Notes under the pieces: generated by a model
What the model was told of the DNA's origin: nothing
The model's database searches: none
What the model saw: the letters and a program-made list of their open reading frames with translations, nothing else
Part shown: one piece after another, positions 23,721 to 32,551 of the stretch
Layout: every line of letters begins with the position of its first letter
How positions within the stretch are numbered: position 1 is the first letter of the stretch
Translations under genes and position numbers: made by a program
NCBI RefSeq assembly: GCF_019649055.1
Contig: NW_026570300.1
Location: forward strand, 372,001 to 436,000
Direction: 5' to 3'
DNA: 64,000 nucleotides
Origin: Paramacrobiotus metropolitanus
Taxonomy: Eukaryota; Tardigrada; Eutardigrada; Parachela; Macrobiotidae

Positions 23721-24492
23721 AATCAAGGATAAAGTTCGATATGATACGAATACGCGAGATACAACTTACCAGATTGGCGATCACGTGTTGGTGTATGTAC
23801 TGCACAGGAAGTTAGGTAAAAATCCGAGTCTTATGCCGCGCTGGACGGCAGGATGGGAGATTGTCAGACCGAGCGGCCCTGTTCATTACGTGGTCAAATC
23901 CAATAAGAAGGGAAATGTCAAAATGGACACGGTTCATGTTTCCCGTTTAAAACCTTACTGTTTCCGGGATATCGATACCATACTTGCTGATGAGAGACCG
24001 CCGAAAGTTCTCTCTTGCTTGGAGAAGGAGTGCCCAGAGGAATTAGAAGAGGCGCCTGCGCCGCCCCCAGTACTACCGACACCAGACATGGCAACGTCCA
24101 AGTTGGACAAGGAATATTCGGATTACCTGGAAAGACAACAAATGGCAGAAATTGTTCGCACACGTTCAGGACGAATTAGTAAACCGGTGACGAAATTTGT
24201 GGTTGAACACAGCAAAAGAAAACGAGACCATACAGGACAGAAAATTGTACCGGATACGAAAGCAGAAGAAATCGTACCTGTTCTGAATGTATCCCAGCTG
24301 GCGGAACAGGCGTTAGCAGATCGAAATTCACCGAAACGACTTAAACCGGAAATGAAAACAGAAAACCGTGTAGTTGCACAGAAACCGGCGGAAATTACGA
24401 GTCAATCAGTGGCAGTGGATGCAGGAAAGGCACCGGATGTGAAAATTAAAGAAGAAATATTCTGCGGAATTTTTCGAAGTAACTGCAGTTAA
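23680..24492 (+). CDS. Integrase C-terminal GPY/F-like domain and tail, element 1
   Basis: From about 23770 to 23960 there is a GPY/F-type module (YQIGDHVLVYVL, LMPRWTAGWEIV, GPVHYVVK, VHVSRLKPY), which in Ty3/gypsy integrases follows the core and contacts DNA or chromatin. A Pro/Lys/Glu-rich tail with basic patches follows. There is no chromodomain. The nominal open frame starts at 23629, but coding similarity begins at about 23680. The frame ends at 24492, and related coding sequence (H2C2 module 3) continues in another frame. Confidence 0.8.
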   Translation, partial: KLLEIANVEEFKNKIKDKVRYDTNTRDTTYQIGDHVLVYVLHRKLGKNPSLMPRWTAGWEIVRPSGPVHYVVKSNKKGNVKMDTVHVSRLKPYCFRDIDTILADERPPKVLSCLEKECPEELEEAPAPPPVLPTPDMATSKLDKEYSDYLERQQMAEIVRTRSGRISKPVTKFVVEHSKRKRDHTGQKIVPDTKAEEIVPVLNVSQLAEQALADRNSPKRLKPEMKTENRVVAQKPAEITSQSVAVDAGKAPDVKIKEEIFCGIFRSNCS

Positions 24493-24499
24493 CAAAATT

Positions 24500-24966
24500 A
24501 CGACAGAAACGAGTATCAAACCTGTGGAAAATTTGTACCTGATTGGGCAAAGCCAGCAGAAACGTTCTGGCCAGTCGGTGCCATTACAGACGACCTTCTG
24601 GAACGCCCGGAGTTTTGGCGTTATCGTCAGTCCGAGTGTGCAGACATTCAGATGTGGAAAGCGTTGGCAGATGGAGTTATCACGGATGAATCCGATTACG
24701 TGAAGGAACATCTTCCTAAAATCAGAAACAGCAATGGATACATTTGTCATGAGGACTCTTCGCCGGATAAAATTAAACGCATTCTAATACCGTATCAGTG
24801 GCGTACTATCCTTGCGGAATCAGTGCACAGACGCCTTAAACATAAATATTTTAGCAATACGCGAATAATGGACTATATTTTGTACGAGTTACGCTTTTAT
24901 TGGCCGGAAATTGAGGAAGACCTGGAAAAACATGATGTAGAATGCGTGCTATGCTGGACACGTTAA
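24500..24966 (+). CDS. Integrase-type H2C2 module 3 after integrase, element 1
   Basis: In this frame a block starting ERPEFWRYRQSEC and ending CVLCWTR parallels the module found before the reverse transcriptase: an EFW....Q..C motif, then G-x-I/G-Y-I, then P-x-QWR, then H-x4-H (about 24822-24843), FYWP, and C-x2-C (about 24943-24954). It is followed by a stop at 24964-24966. It resembles the zinc-binding domain that precedes retroviral-type integrase cores, but no core follows. It probably forms the C-terminus of Pol in an unbroken copy. Confidence 0.75.
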
Positions 24967-25271
24967 AAGAAGGGAAATACGGATTTTGGTGTACATAATT
25001 TTATGATTTCAATTTGCAGTGATATTTTACGATTTTACATTCTAAATTAACGAATACTACGTGTACTAACAAGTACTAATCACAGTATCAGTGCGAAATG
25101 AGCGGAGCCGATTGGCTAGAAAATAAAGCCGCAATTCAAAACTTTACGTACCCGGATGCTCGGTGATAGAAGTGCAAAATGAATTTTCAATAGTTACGGA
25201 AGCTTAAAATTGCGTTCAGTGCAGCACTTTAAAAGTTGAGAACTCCTAAACTTACCGCGTTGTTTGAGAGG

Positions 25272-25940
25272 ATGAATCGCGATCATCAATTGCCGGAAAT
25301 GGATGAGCAGCCGTGGGATGCTATGCCCAATGAAGAGACTCAGTCCCAAGCTGACACGGAAGAATATCTGGAAATGTCCGTGGAATCGCGCAGTGCAGTT
25401 ACGACACCCGATAGTGGACAGGAAACCGAAGAGGAAGATTGTGACTTACCTCCGTCTTGGTTGAACTACGCCAGGGGAGTCGATGAGCGCGCAAAGCCAT
25501 ACGCAATCGAGGACTACGGATTGGAGAGTGAGCACATTCTGGTCCATCCTGGAACCCGGCTATACATTGGACGGAAATGTCTGCAAGCGGGAAGCATTAT
25601 GCCAGTTGGACGTTTTAACAGTTACCTGGCTACGCTGAATTATGATCATCCTGCGGAACAGCGTATTTGGCGATTTCTTTGTACGGATCCGGCAGATACG
25701 GTGCAGATCGGCCATTTGGTGTACGAGCTGCGCAGGAACCATGGTCTGGATATTGTTACGGACCCTGTTGCTGTGATTACTGCCGCGGGTTTGGAGCCAG
25801 GAGAGTTGAGTGACGGTGGTGCCGTGGAAACCTTACAACAGGCGATCGCGAGGGCTGATGCGCTTTTGAGGCAGCTCCAATTGGATGTTGGTGGGCAAGA
25901 CACGGATCGTCGTGGCACCAAGCGTTCCTATGACGACTGA
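25272..25940 (+). CDS. Cargo gene A, protein with HPGTRL module (element 1)
   Basis: First gene after pol, about 222 residues from the ATG at 25272 (the open frame extends slightly upstream without ATG). An acidic Ser/Glu-rich N-terminal half precedes a conserved module of about 75 residues: LVHPGTRLYIGRKCLQAG, VGRFNSYL, then LRRN. A clearly related module occurs in element 2 (55235-56233, minus). The function is unknown, with no catalytic motif and no membrane segment. The C-terminus is charged and ends in a basic patch (RRGTKRSYDD). Confidence 0.75.
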   Translation: MNRDHQLPEMDEQPWDAMPNEETQSQADTEEYLEMSVESRSAVTTPDSGQETEEEDCDLPPSWLNYARGVDERAKPYAIEDYGLESEHILVHPGTRLYIGRKCLQAGSIMPVGRFNSYLATLNYDHPAEQRIWRFLCTDPADTVQIGHLVYELRRNHGLDIVTDPVAVITAAGLEPGELSDGGAVETLQQAIARADALLRQLQLDVGGQDTDRRGTKRSYDD

Positions 25941-26435
25941 AAACGAACGAACCACAGCCTCGGACATTATAAATGCTTACCTTTTCTTTAATCGCTGGAA
26001 ATTGCTAAGAATTATCGTTATACTCTCAAGAACTGATATTGTACAGTGCCTGTCAGAGTCTTTTATTAGTGTTGATGGTAACAGCATTGTCAATTCCAGA
26101 AGTTGTTATATTTCCAAATTGTTGTTCTGTCACATTTCCACTGAATGAAAAGCGCTAATAAGAATTAAAATTAAAATAAGGAAACAGAAAACATAAGAAA
26201 ATCGGGAATAGCAACTGAAAAATGAATTGGAAAAGTGAGGAACCAAAATGCAGCAAGTTCGTTATTTAAACTGTCGCTGCGTCAGCCACCTACAGTAGTG
26301 ACTGCCAAGGGCGACCGGAAGCCAAAAATTGCCATGTCATATTTGGTGTAGTAGAACGGAAATTGTGGCTTGTTGTGGTTTTGAATTTATTTGAAATTTT
26401 GCCTTTAATAACATTTTTAAATATTCATCATTATT
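25941..26435. other. Spacer between cargo genes A and B
   Basis: AT-rich with no gene. It contains an ETS-like ACCGGAAGC at 26314-26322, 114 bases before the next ATG, followed by TTGCCATGTCAT. It is the likely promoter region of gene B. Confidence 0.5.
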
Positions 26436-27410
26436 ATGGCGTCTCCGCAGTCAGCTCACATGTTTTTTGCAAATGAGGTTTATGGGCAGCTGAAAACTCC
26501 CCTGGGTGAATGGAATTTATATGAACGGCAGTATTCTTATGCGATCAATGTTTGGCGTGAGAGTGGTAGCGGAATCCCTTTCCAAAAAGCAATGGAAAGA
26601 GTACGTGAGCAAGACCTGGGTACTGAAGAAGAGGAAAAGTCCCTGGTTGAGCAAGATTATTTACTGGACATGCCTGAGCCTGATTCTGATCATTTCTGCA
26701 GTTTCGCCTACAGAATGATGGAAGCGCGAGCACACATCCTGCAGCAGCAACGGGATATTCGCGCCCAAGCCAGAAGGATGACAGCAGATGAACGGAAGGA
26801 GATTAAGTTGGCCGTTCAAACATATGACACGATGCAGCGAGGAGCTGACATCGCAGCAGATGACCGGGCTAAAGTATTGCTGAATCAGAGAATGCGACGC
26901 CAGCAAGCTGTGTTGGAAGCTCTGTTAAAGAAGAAGGCAGTAGAAGAAGGAGGACTGGAAGCAGAACAGACGAGCGGTGAGTCCGATTCCGCTGAACATG
27001 AGACATACTTCAGCAGCAATGGCTACCGACCGGAAGCACTTGATCAGCACCTGGACGAAGTCGCGTTGACTAAACAAAACACCAGAGCTCACCAGTTTTG
27101 GAAAGCCCAGCAAGAGGCGGTGAAGGACGCATTTTTCAAATGTCCGAGGAAACCGAAGAAGACCGGAAACAAGGAAGAGAAACCTCAGGAACAACCGAAA
27201 CCACAGCAAAAACCACCAGTTCCCGTACCACAATTGGAAACTGTTAAGGTGAAGAAATTGCGTGTGCGTTCTGCCAGTAAATACACCAGCACTGATCAAG
27301 TTGAGCGGGAAATGAAAGAGATCCTAAAACAACCAAAGGAAAAGCAGGATCGTCGGCAGCTGGATTGGTTGTCAAAACAGCATATCCGCTTGCAGTTTGA
27401 GAAATTGTGA
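26436..27410 (+). CDS. Cargo gene B, unknown 324-residue charged protein (element 1)
   Basis: ATG at 26436 (TTATTATGGCG). The N-terminal third holds aromatic and helical segments (MFFANEVYGQLKTPLGEWNL). Residues about 95-175 are a charged, Gln/Arg-rich helical region likely to form coiled coil (ILQQQRDIRAQARRMTADE). The C-terminal third is Lys/Pro/Gln-rich and basic (KPRKTGNKEEKPQEQPKPQ-like). The frame is intact and preceded by the ETS-like motif. No homologue was recognised in the visible part of element 2. No domain can be named. Confidence 0.7.
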   Translation: MASPQSAHMFFANEVYGQLKTPLGEWNLYERQYSYAINVWRESGSGIPFQKAMERVREQDLGTEEEEKSLVEQDYLLDMPEPDSDHFCSFAYRMMEARAHILQQQRDIRAQARRMTADERKEIKLAVQTYDTMQRGADIAADDRAKVLLNQRMRRQQAVLEALLKKKAVEEGGLEAEQTSGESDSAEHETYFSSNGYRPEALDQHLDEVALTKQNTRAHQFWKAQQEAVKDAFFKCPRKPKKTGNKEEKPQEQPKPQQKPPVPVPQLETVKVKKLRVRSASKYTSTDQVEREMKEILKQPKEKQDRRQLDWLSKQHIRLQFEKL

Positions 27411-28462
27411 TTACATTATTGTTGGATTATTAGGGCGTGTATAATTTCAGTATTTTCTTTTGTTTACAGCTTATAAGTACAGTGATGACTGTTTTTATTC
27501 CGTTTCTAACTTGGTATTTGTAATGAATCTTTATTTGCTCTGTGAGGAAGTTTTGGTCGCAAGTCTTAGGATAAAGCTGAATGCGGCCGTCGATAATGGA
27601 TAAACCCCATTGATTATGGATTAAGAAATAAGAACCATAGATGATCTAAAAGATATTAGTTAAGACAGAATAAGCTGTAAAAATCGCGAAGAGATAGAGG
27701 GACAAGCAGCGCTATAGAGTGATTATATACCAGCTTTCAGCACCTTACCCCCGTTGACCGAATGAATGCAACGGCCTAATTTTCATTTCTAAAAAATCAC
27801 GAAAAGTAATAAGGAAGAGATTAAATCACTTCCGGAGATGAAAACACAACAACTCCGAGAATTAAGGGACCTCCGAGCACTGTACCCCCGAGCACAGTAT
27901 AACACAGTATAGTACATACCGGAAGTTGGCATAAAGTGGTATGGGTAGACTTTTGGTGTCCCGGAGATATCTGAATAGACTACACATGCCTACTCCTGTT
28001 ATTCGGCATACTTCCGAGGTCAAAATAACAAGACTGGGAGACGGGAATAAACCTCCAAAGGATAACCGGAAACTGTTGTGTACCGTGCTGAGCTATATCG
28101 GAGGGGGAGTAGCAGCAGTAAAATCAAACCCCTGAACGAATATGCTCATTATAATCGAAATTGCGATGTCTTCGTTTCACAAACATAATGATAAATTAAA
28201 ATTACATATTTTCTATAATTAATTACCAAAAGGAAGGAGAGAGTGTTAGAATTCGGAAAGAAATAAGTAAACAAACGATCGTGACTGTGCCGTGCTGAAC
28301 TATTATGTAGGGGCAGTCTAGCCCATGTTCACATTTCCGGCTGAGCACGTGCTGGCATTGTAATGTTTTTGGAGAAAAACTAATCTCTAATTGTTGAAGT
28401 TTCAATTGTGAACTTTTACGTGCGACATTTTCAAGTTTTTTCTGAGTAATCTGGCAGCAATT
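27411..28462. other. Spacer between cargo genes B and C
   Basis: No gene recognised. It contains ACCGGAAGT at 27918-27926 and an inverted ACTTCCGG at about 27828, words shared with the LTR and other cargo spacers. Short frames here are not convincing. Confidence 0.5.
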
Positions 28463-29164
28463 ATGCCTCGTGAGACTGCAGCGGACGAGAAGGTGCCAGA
28501 GACCATCAAACCGCTTGCGATGCAGAAGACACTTCGTGAACCTGAACTGTGTAAGATACGCGAAGCCCCGGAACTGTACGCAGAGTCTGTTTGGAAGGAA
28601 CCGTATGAGCCTCTGATTCCAGTTCCTGTGCAGGAATCAGACGTTGGAGACCTCCTGCAACTTTCAGATGAAGAAGTTGGCGGGCAGGAAGAACAAGCCC
28701 CACCGGAAGAGCAAAAGGCAAGTGGCAGCGAAATACCATCAAACAGCGTGCCAAACGAGTTTTCCGTCCGCATTGTTGGCGCAGTGCCGAAGTGCGTTTT
28801 GATTCTTCAACAGCATTTGCTGGAAGAAGAAGAGTTCTGTAAGCGTCACGAGGAACCTGATCTAGATAAGCCCCTTCAGCCAGAGCGACAGAGATGGGCA
28901 GCGGAGCAGTTACGCCTGCGATTGGCTGAACAGCGTGGCGGAAACTATTATACCACCGTCAAACCGAAACCGAAGAATCTTCCTCTTCCGGACTGGCATG
29001 TCAAGTATACAAGTCGTATGACTCCAGAGCAGATTCAGAACCTAACCTATGAGAAGTTTATGCGCATGTTCGCGCGCCAACAGAAAGAGCACTACGACAA
29101 AATTCTGAGCGGACGAGGCCCGTATTGCGAATATGCGTACCCGCGGGGATTTGGTTTCGACTAA
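28463..29164 (+). CDS. Cargo gene C, unknown 233-residue protein (element 1)
   Basis: ATG at 28463 (GCAATTATGCC). The protein is acidic and Pro/Glu-rich in its first half (LLQLSDEEVGGQEEQAPPEE) and more basic later, with PLPDWHVKY near residue 175 and a C-terminus rich in Tyr/Gly (GPYCEYAYPRGFGFD). The frame is intact, with no membrane segment and no known motif. The gene at 60091-60477 of element 2 sits in the equivalent position and shares only a DWHVK string and an aromatic C-terminus, so relatedness is doubtful. Confidence 0.65.
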   Translation: MPRETAADEKVPETIKPLAMQKTLREPELCKIREAPELYAESVWKEPYEPLIPVPVQESDVGDLLQLSDEEVGGQEEQAPPEEQKASGSEIPSNSVPNEFSVRIVGAVPKCVLILQQHLLEEEEFCKRHEEPDLDKPLQPERQRWAAEQLRLRLAEQRGGNYYTTVKPKPKNLPLPDWHVKYTSRMTPEQIQNLTYEKFMRMFARQQKEHYDKILSGRGPYCEYAYPRGFGFD

Positions 29165-29467
29165 AGGATTTGTGAATATTTTCTCGGGTTCTCTTAGTTC
29201 ATCCTTTTTCTCGGTTTATGAGTCTCGGAAACTTTATTTTCTCCGATTTCTTATGCTCATTATTTCAGTTTCGTTAGTAGAGGAAGTGCATTTGCTTGCA
29301 CTTGTATTTGACTGCTACCGCGTGTACAGATTTTATTAGAATTTTATTAGAATTTTATCAATAGTTTTCCGGATTCACTTGCGTTGCCTGGTTGTCGATC
29401 GATAATAATAAAAGCAATAATTGTCGATCTCGAACCATAATAATAAAAACTGATTGATCCGAGAGGT

Positions 29468-29538
29468 GGCATAACATGATATGACCCACCGGAAGTTGTA
29501 ACATCTAATATTGCATAACATGACATGGCGAACCACCG
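29468..29538 (+). repeat. Tandem copies of an LTR-end/PBS-like word
   Basis: ATAACATGATATGACCCACCGG (29470-29491) and ATAACATGACATGGCGAACCACCG (29515-29538) both resemble the LTR/primer-site junction ATAACACGACATGGCGCCCACCG at 13307-13329. An ETS-like ACCGGAAGT lies between (29488-29496). They could be remnants of an older LTR end. Confidence 0.5.
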
Positions 29539-29760
29539 TTATATATTTTCGAACACAAGGATTGAAATCAGGAATAAAAGCCACTAATAACTGTGTAGTG
29601 CACGGGTGGGCGATGGCATTTCTCCACGCTCAGGTCTAGAGTTCTATACCCGGTGAAATAAACATTTGTGATTTAGAATTTAGTTTTTTATCGAAATTGT
29701 GGAATAAACCTTACAATAACATTTCCCGTGATTGCACAATGAGTTTAAAATGCGAAATTA

Positions 29761-29830
29761 CCGTAGTAGTGTAGTGGTCGCCATTGCTGGATAATGCTTC
29801 GAGATGCCAGGTTCGAGACCCACAATAAGA
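29761..29830 (+). ncRNA. tRNA-like sequence 1 (element 1 cluster)
   Basis: CCGTAG is followed by an A-box-like TAGTGTAGTGGTCGCC and, about 30 bases on, a B-box-like GGTTCGAGACC. Then comes the tail word TTTTGTAAAT common to the cluster. Length and box spacing suit a tRNA, but acceptor-stem pairing is poor. It is a tRNA-derived sequence rather than a proven tRNA gene. Confidence 0.55.
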
Positions 29831-29926
29831 AACTTTTGTAAATGGCTCACTCATTTTTTGCCATTCCTACATTTTAAATATGGCGGATGCAATTTTAGCG
29901 ATGGCTAGATTAATTTTAAAGGTGAA

Positions 29927-30000
29927 CTCATGTAGTGGTCTAGTGGTTAACAGACTCTCAACAACGGTTTAAGGTCGCTAGTTCAATACCCAGCGATGGC
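29927..30000 (+). ncRNA. tRNA-like sequence 2 (element 1 cluster)
   Basis: A-box-like TGGTCTAGTGGTTAAC and B-box-like AGTTCAATACC, with partial T-arm pairing (GCTAG/CCAGC). The same GTAGTGG start and TTTTGTAAAT tail occur as in its neighbours. The first copy is about 165 bases upstream. Confidence 0.6.
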
Positions 30001-30100
30001 AGTGATTTTGTAAATAAATTTAATTTTTAATCCTTTTTATGATTCCACCATGTAGAACCACAGTTTTAGAGACTATTGGTCAAAATTTAAAACCAGTAAT

Positions 30101-30170
30101 GCCGTAGTGGCCGAGCGATATGTCACTCATCTCCGATAGCCGCGTTAGCGAGTTCAAGTGTCTATATGGC
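30101..30170 (+). ncRNA. tRNA-like sequence 3 (element 1 cluster)
   Basis: Starts GCCGTAGTGGCCGAG, an A-box typical of Leu/Ser-type tRNAs, and has GAGTTCAAGTG as B-box. The 5' GCCGTAG can pair with ATATGGC at the 3' end in six of seven positions (one wobble). This is the best acceptor stem of the cluster. The tail TTTTGCAAAT follows. Identity not assigned. Confidence 0.6.
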
Positions 30171-30350
30171 TGACAATTTTGCAAATTAACTACCTAGTAA
30201 CTGCTTGAAAAAATATATTTTTCAACTCCTTGCAAACAAATTCAATTTTTAGACCAGAAGAATAAATGTAATGGTGAAGGGAACAGATTTTAACACCAAG
30301 TGACTATTTATACAATTCTGGCACTATCCGTAACAGTATAAATTACTAAA

Positions 30351-30423
30351 GCCGTAGTGGCCGAGTTGTGTACGGATTCTTCCTTGTTGTTGCCAGAATC
30401 TAGAATCGAATCTCATCAAGGGC
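30351..30423 (+). ncRNA. tRNA-like sequence 4 (element 1 cluster)
   Basis: Begins with the same GCCGTAGTGGCCGAG as copy 3 and has a B-box-like GAATCGAATCTC, then ATTTTGTAAATAAA. The middle differs completely from copy 3, so the copies are not recent duplicates. Confidence 0.55.
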
Positions 30424-30746
30424 AAATATTTTGTAAATAAAGTGCCGTAAATTAAAGTGAAAAACATCTTTTTATCTCGGTCTTAATTTGTTCCAAATTT
30501 TAATTAAGATGAGAAAATCTGAATATCACGGATTGAATTTTATGAGAATATCGCGAAAAGAATTTATATAATAGCGGGATTTTAACACACTTGCAGTGGA
30601 AACGGCATTTTTAATTAAAATGAGTACATGGTTTAATTATCAAAGATGGCTACCAATGAGAATATAGATAATATTATCCAGGAACTCTGACAAGTTTAAC
30701 CCGTGACGGAAAAACAGGGGCAGGAAATTTCTCAAATTAATTAAAA

Positions 30747-31814
30747 TCAACGGGAAGATTTTGCCGATTTGCTTGGTTTTCCTGTAGTGGTCGGATCACC
30801 GACGCGACGCTTCAGACTACCAACACTAGCGTCTGCTTCTTTTAAATTATGACGCAGTGAATCAGCGATGGCGTTGAGAGTCTGCCCGGCGGAAACAACT
30901 TCGGTGCGAATGATATCAGCAGAAGTGGGCAGCACAGTGTGAGCACGAGCAGGGCGACGAGTCGGAAGGAATTCCTTCTCGGGCGCAGCATAACGGAAGC
31001 TCACTGAAACAGGAACTTCTGCACTGGATGAACTGGTTGACGGTCCAGGATCGTCCACAACCTCCGAAGTAACCACAGGAACTCGCACATTTCCCAGTTC
31101 AGATGCGGCATTCACAATAGCAGGACACATATCGCTCATGGTGAGATCGCCAAAACCATAACATAGGTACGGGCAGCCGGCCTCGTGCGGTTTCATGTGG
31201 ATAGCTATAAACAGCAGAAAATATGAAATTACTTAACGAAAAAGCACACTATGCTAAGGGCATGGTTAAGTTAAGATTAAAAGTATAAACAGAAACTTAC
31301 TGAGAGTGCGTCCGAACTCAGTGGAGAGTTCTCCAGCGCGCACTGACTTCATGCGTGCGTCGACGCAGGGATGAATAAACAGCGTTCCATTCCCAGTTCG
31401 TATGCGTCCCAAACGAAGCAGTGCCAGCAGTGCCTTTCGGAATTCAACAGGAAAATGTGGGATCTTCACAGCGTAAGTGTTACGCAGCCACACGAGTAGT
31501 TCCTGGCGAGTAACCCCGTATCCAGCTTCAAGAAGTATACCACAGATGGCGGCACGGAGCTTGTAGGTCTGGTCGATAATCAGAACGGGACGACGGCTCC
31601 AAAGACGTTCAGCCTCTCCCAGAATGAATCGTCCATCCACATGTAGTTGTTTCAATAGAAACCCAGCGGAAATACTTTCCTCCAAGTACAGTTTTACACG
31701 GGCGGAAGTGAAATCATCATGCAGTGTGCACAAAAACTCCTGCATATCCGTAATATCCACCAGTTCGCTCTTCATAAAGGCATCCAGGAGGCGAACCTGA
31801 ACACAAGCCTTCAT
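30747..31814 (-). CDS. Cargo gene D, antisense two-exon gene (element 1)
   Basis: Encoded opposite to gag-pol. Exon 1 is 31814-31301 (ATG at 31814; the frame is open a little further up without ATG), with donor GTAAGT. Exon 2 is 31204-30747, with acceptor TATAG. The intron is phase 1 and the joined product is about 323 residues. The N-terminal half has two helix-rich stretches with a pattern resembling winged-helix domains (LLEAGYGVTRQELLVWLR then a short hairpin). The exon junction is followed by an H-x4-GC motif, and the tail is basic. The gene at 56853-58147 is a clear relative with the same intron position and phase. A DNA-binding role is inferred only. Confidence 0.75.
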
Positions 31815-31838
31815 TGCTTCCTGACGTCGAGCCTTCAA

Positions 31839-32551
31839 AGTTTACATGGGCTCCAGCGGTTTCTTGAGCATCGCGGCAACATCGTTGCAAAGACGCCGAG
31901 TTCCGCGCATATCGCCGCGAGAGGGAGCACTCAGGCAGTACATGGCACCAAGAGAGCACAAATATTAATTAATCGAAAATGATGATAATAATAAATACTC
32001 ATTTGATATAGAGAAGGAAAAACAGAGGATGTCAACGCAATAAGATCAGAAAGAAATAGAGGAATAAAAGTTCGCGATAAGTTTGGAAAGAAATTCGAAA
32101 AGTCTAAGTTTTAATGCGTGCTAAACACCGGGAGTCAACCGCACACGGGCAGTAGCTTGAACGAGATACTGAATGTATCCCAGCTACTATGTGCCCACGA
32201 AGAACCCCCGCGTAAAACTGGTTCGGAAAATCCGGAATTGGTGTTTCCGGTCTTCCTTTTATCAAAATATTATTAAATAGCGCCTAAAAACATTTCTATC
32301 CATAAAAACTATGGCAAAGAACAATGGTTGATGAAATATGAGCGAATTTCCGTAATATTTATTCACCGGAAGTAGAGTGCCCGTCGACAGGCAAACCACC
32401 ATGTTATGGCACTGACATGCAAAAACCGTATAGTACAGTGTGTAAAATGCCGCAGTCGACTTGAAAATTTTTAAGTTTTGAAGTGCTTCATCTTACTTTT
32501 GATATTTGATCACAGAGAACCCTTATTTCCGGTTTTGCTTTTGGTTATTTT
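31839..32551. other. Divergent spacer between cargo genes D and E
   Basis: No gene recognised. It lies between two divergent cargo genes, so it should hold both promoters. ACCGGAAGT at 32365-32373 is 179 bases before the gene E ATG. Upstream of D the same frame is open from a further ATG but is closed by TAA just before the exon. Confidence 0.5.

Noticed and set aside
29375-29584. Short minus-strand frame between gene C and the tRNA-like cluster
   Set aside because: It covers the LTR-end-like tandem word and is AT-rich. Nothing supports translation.
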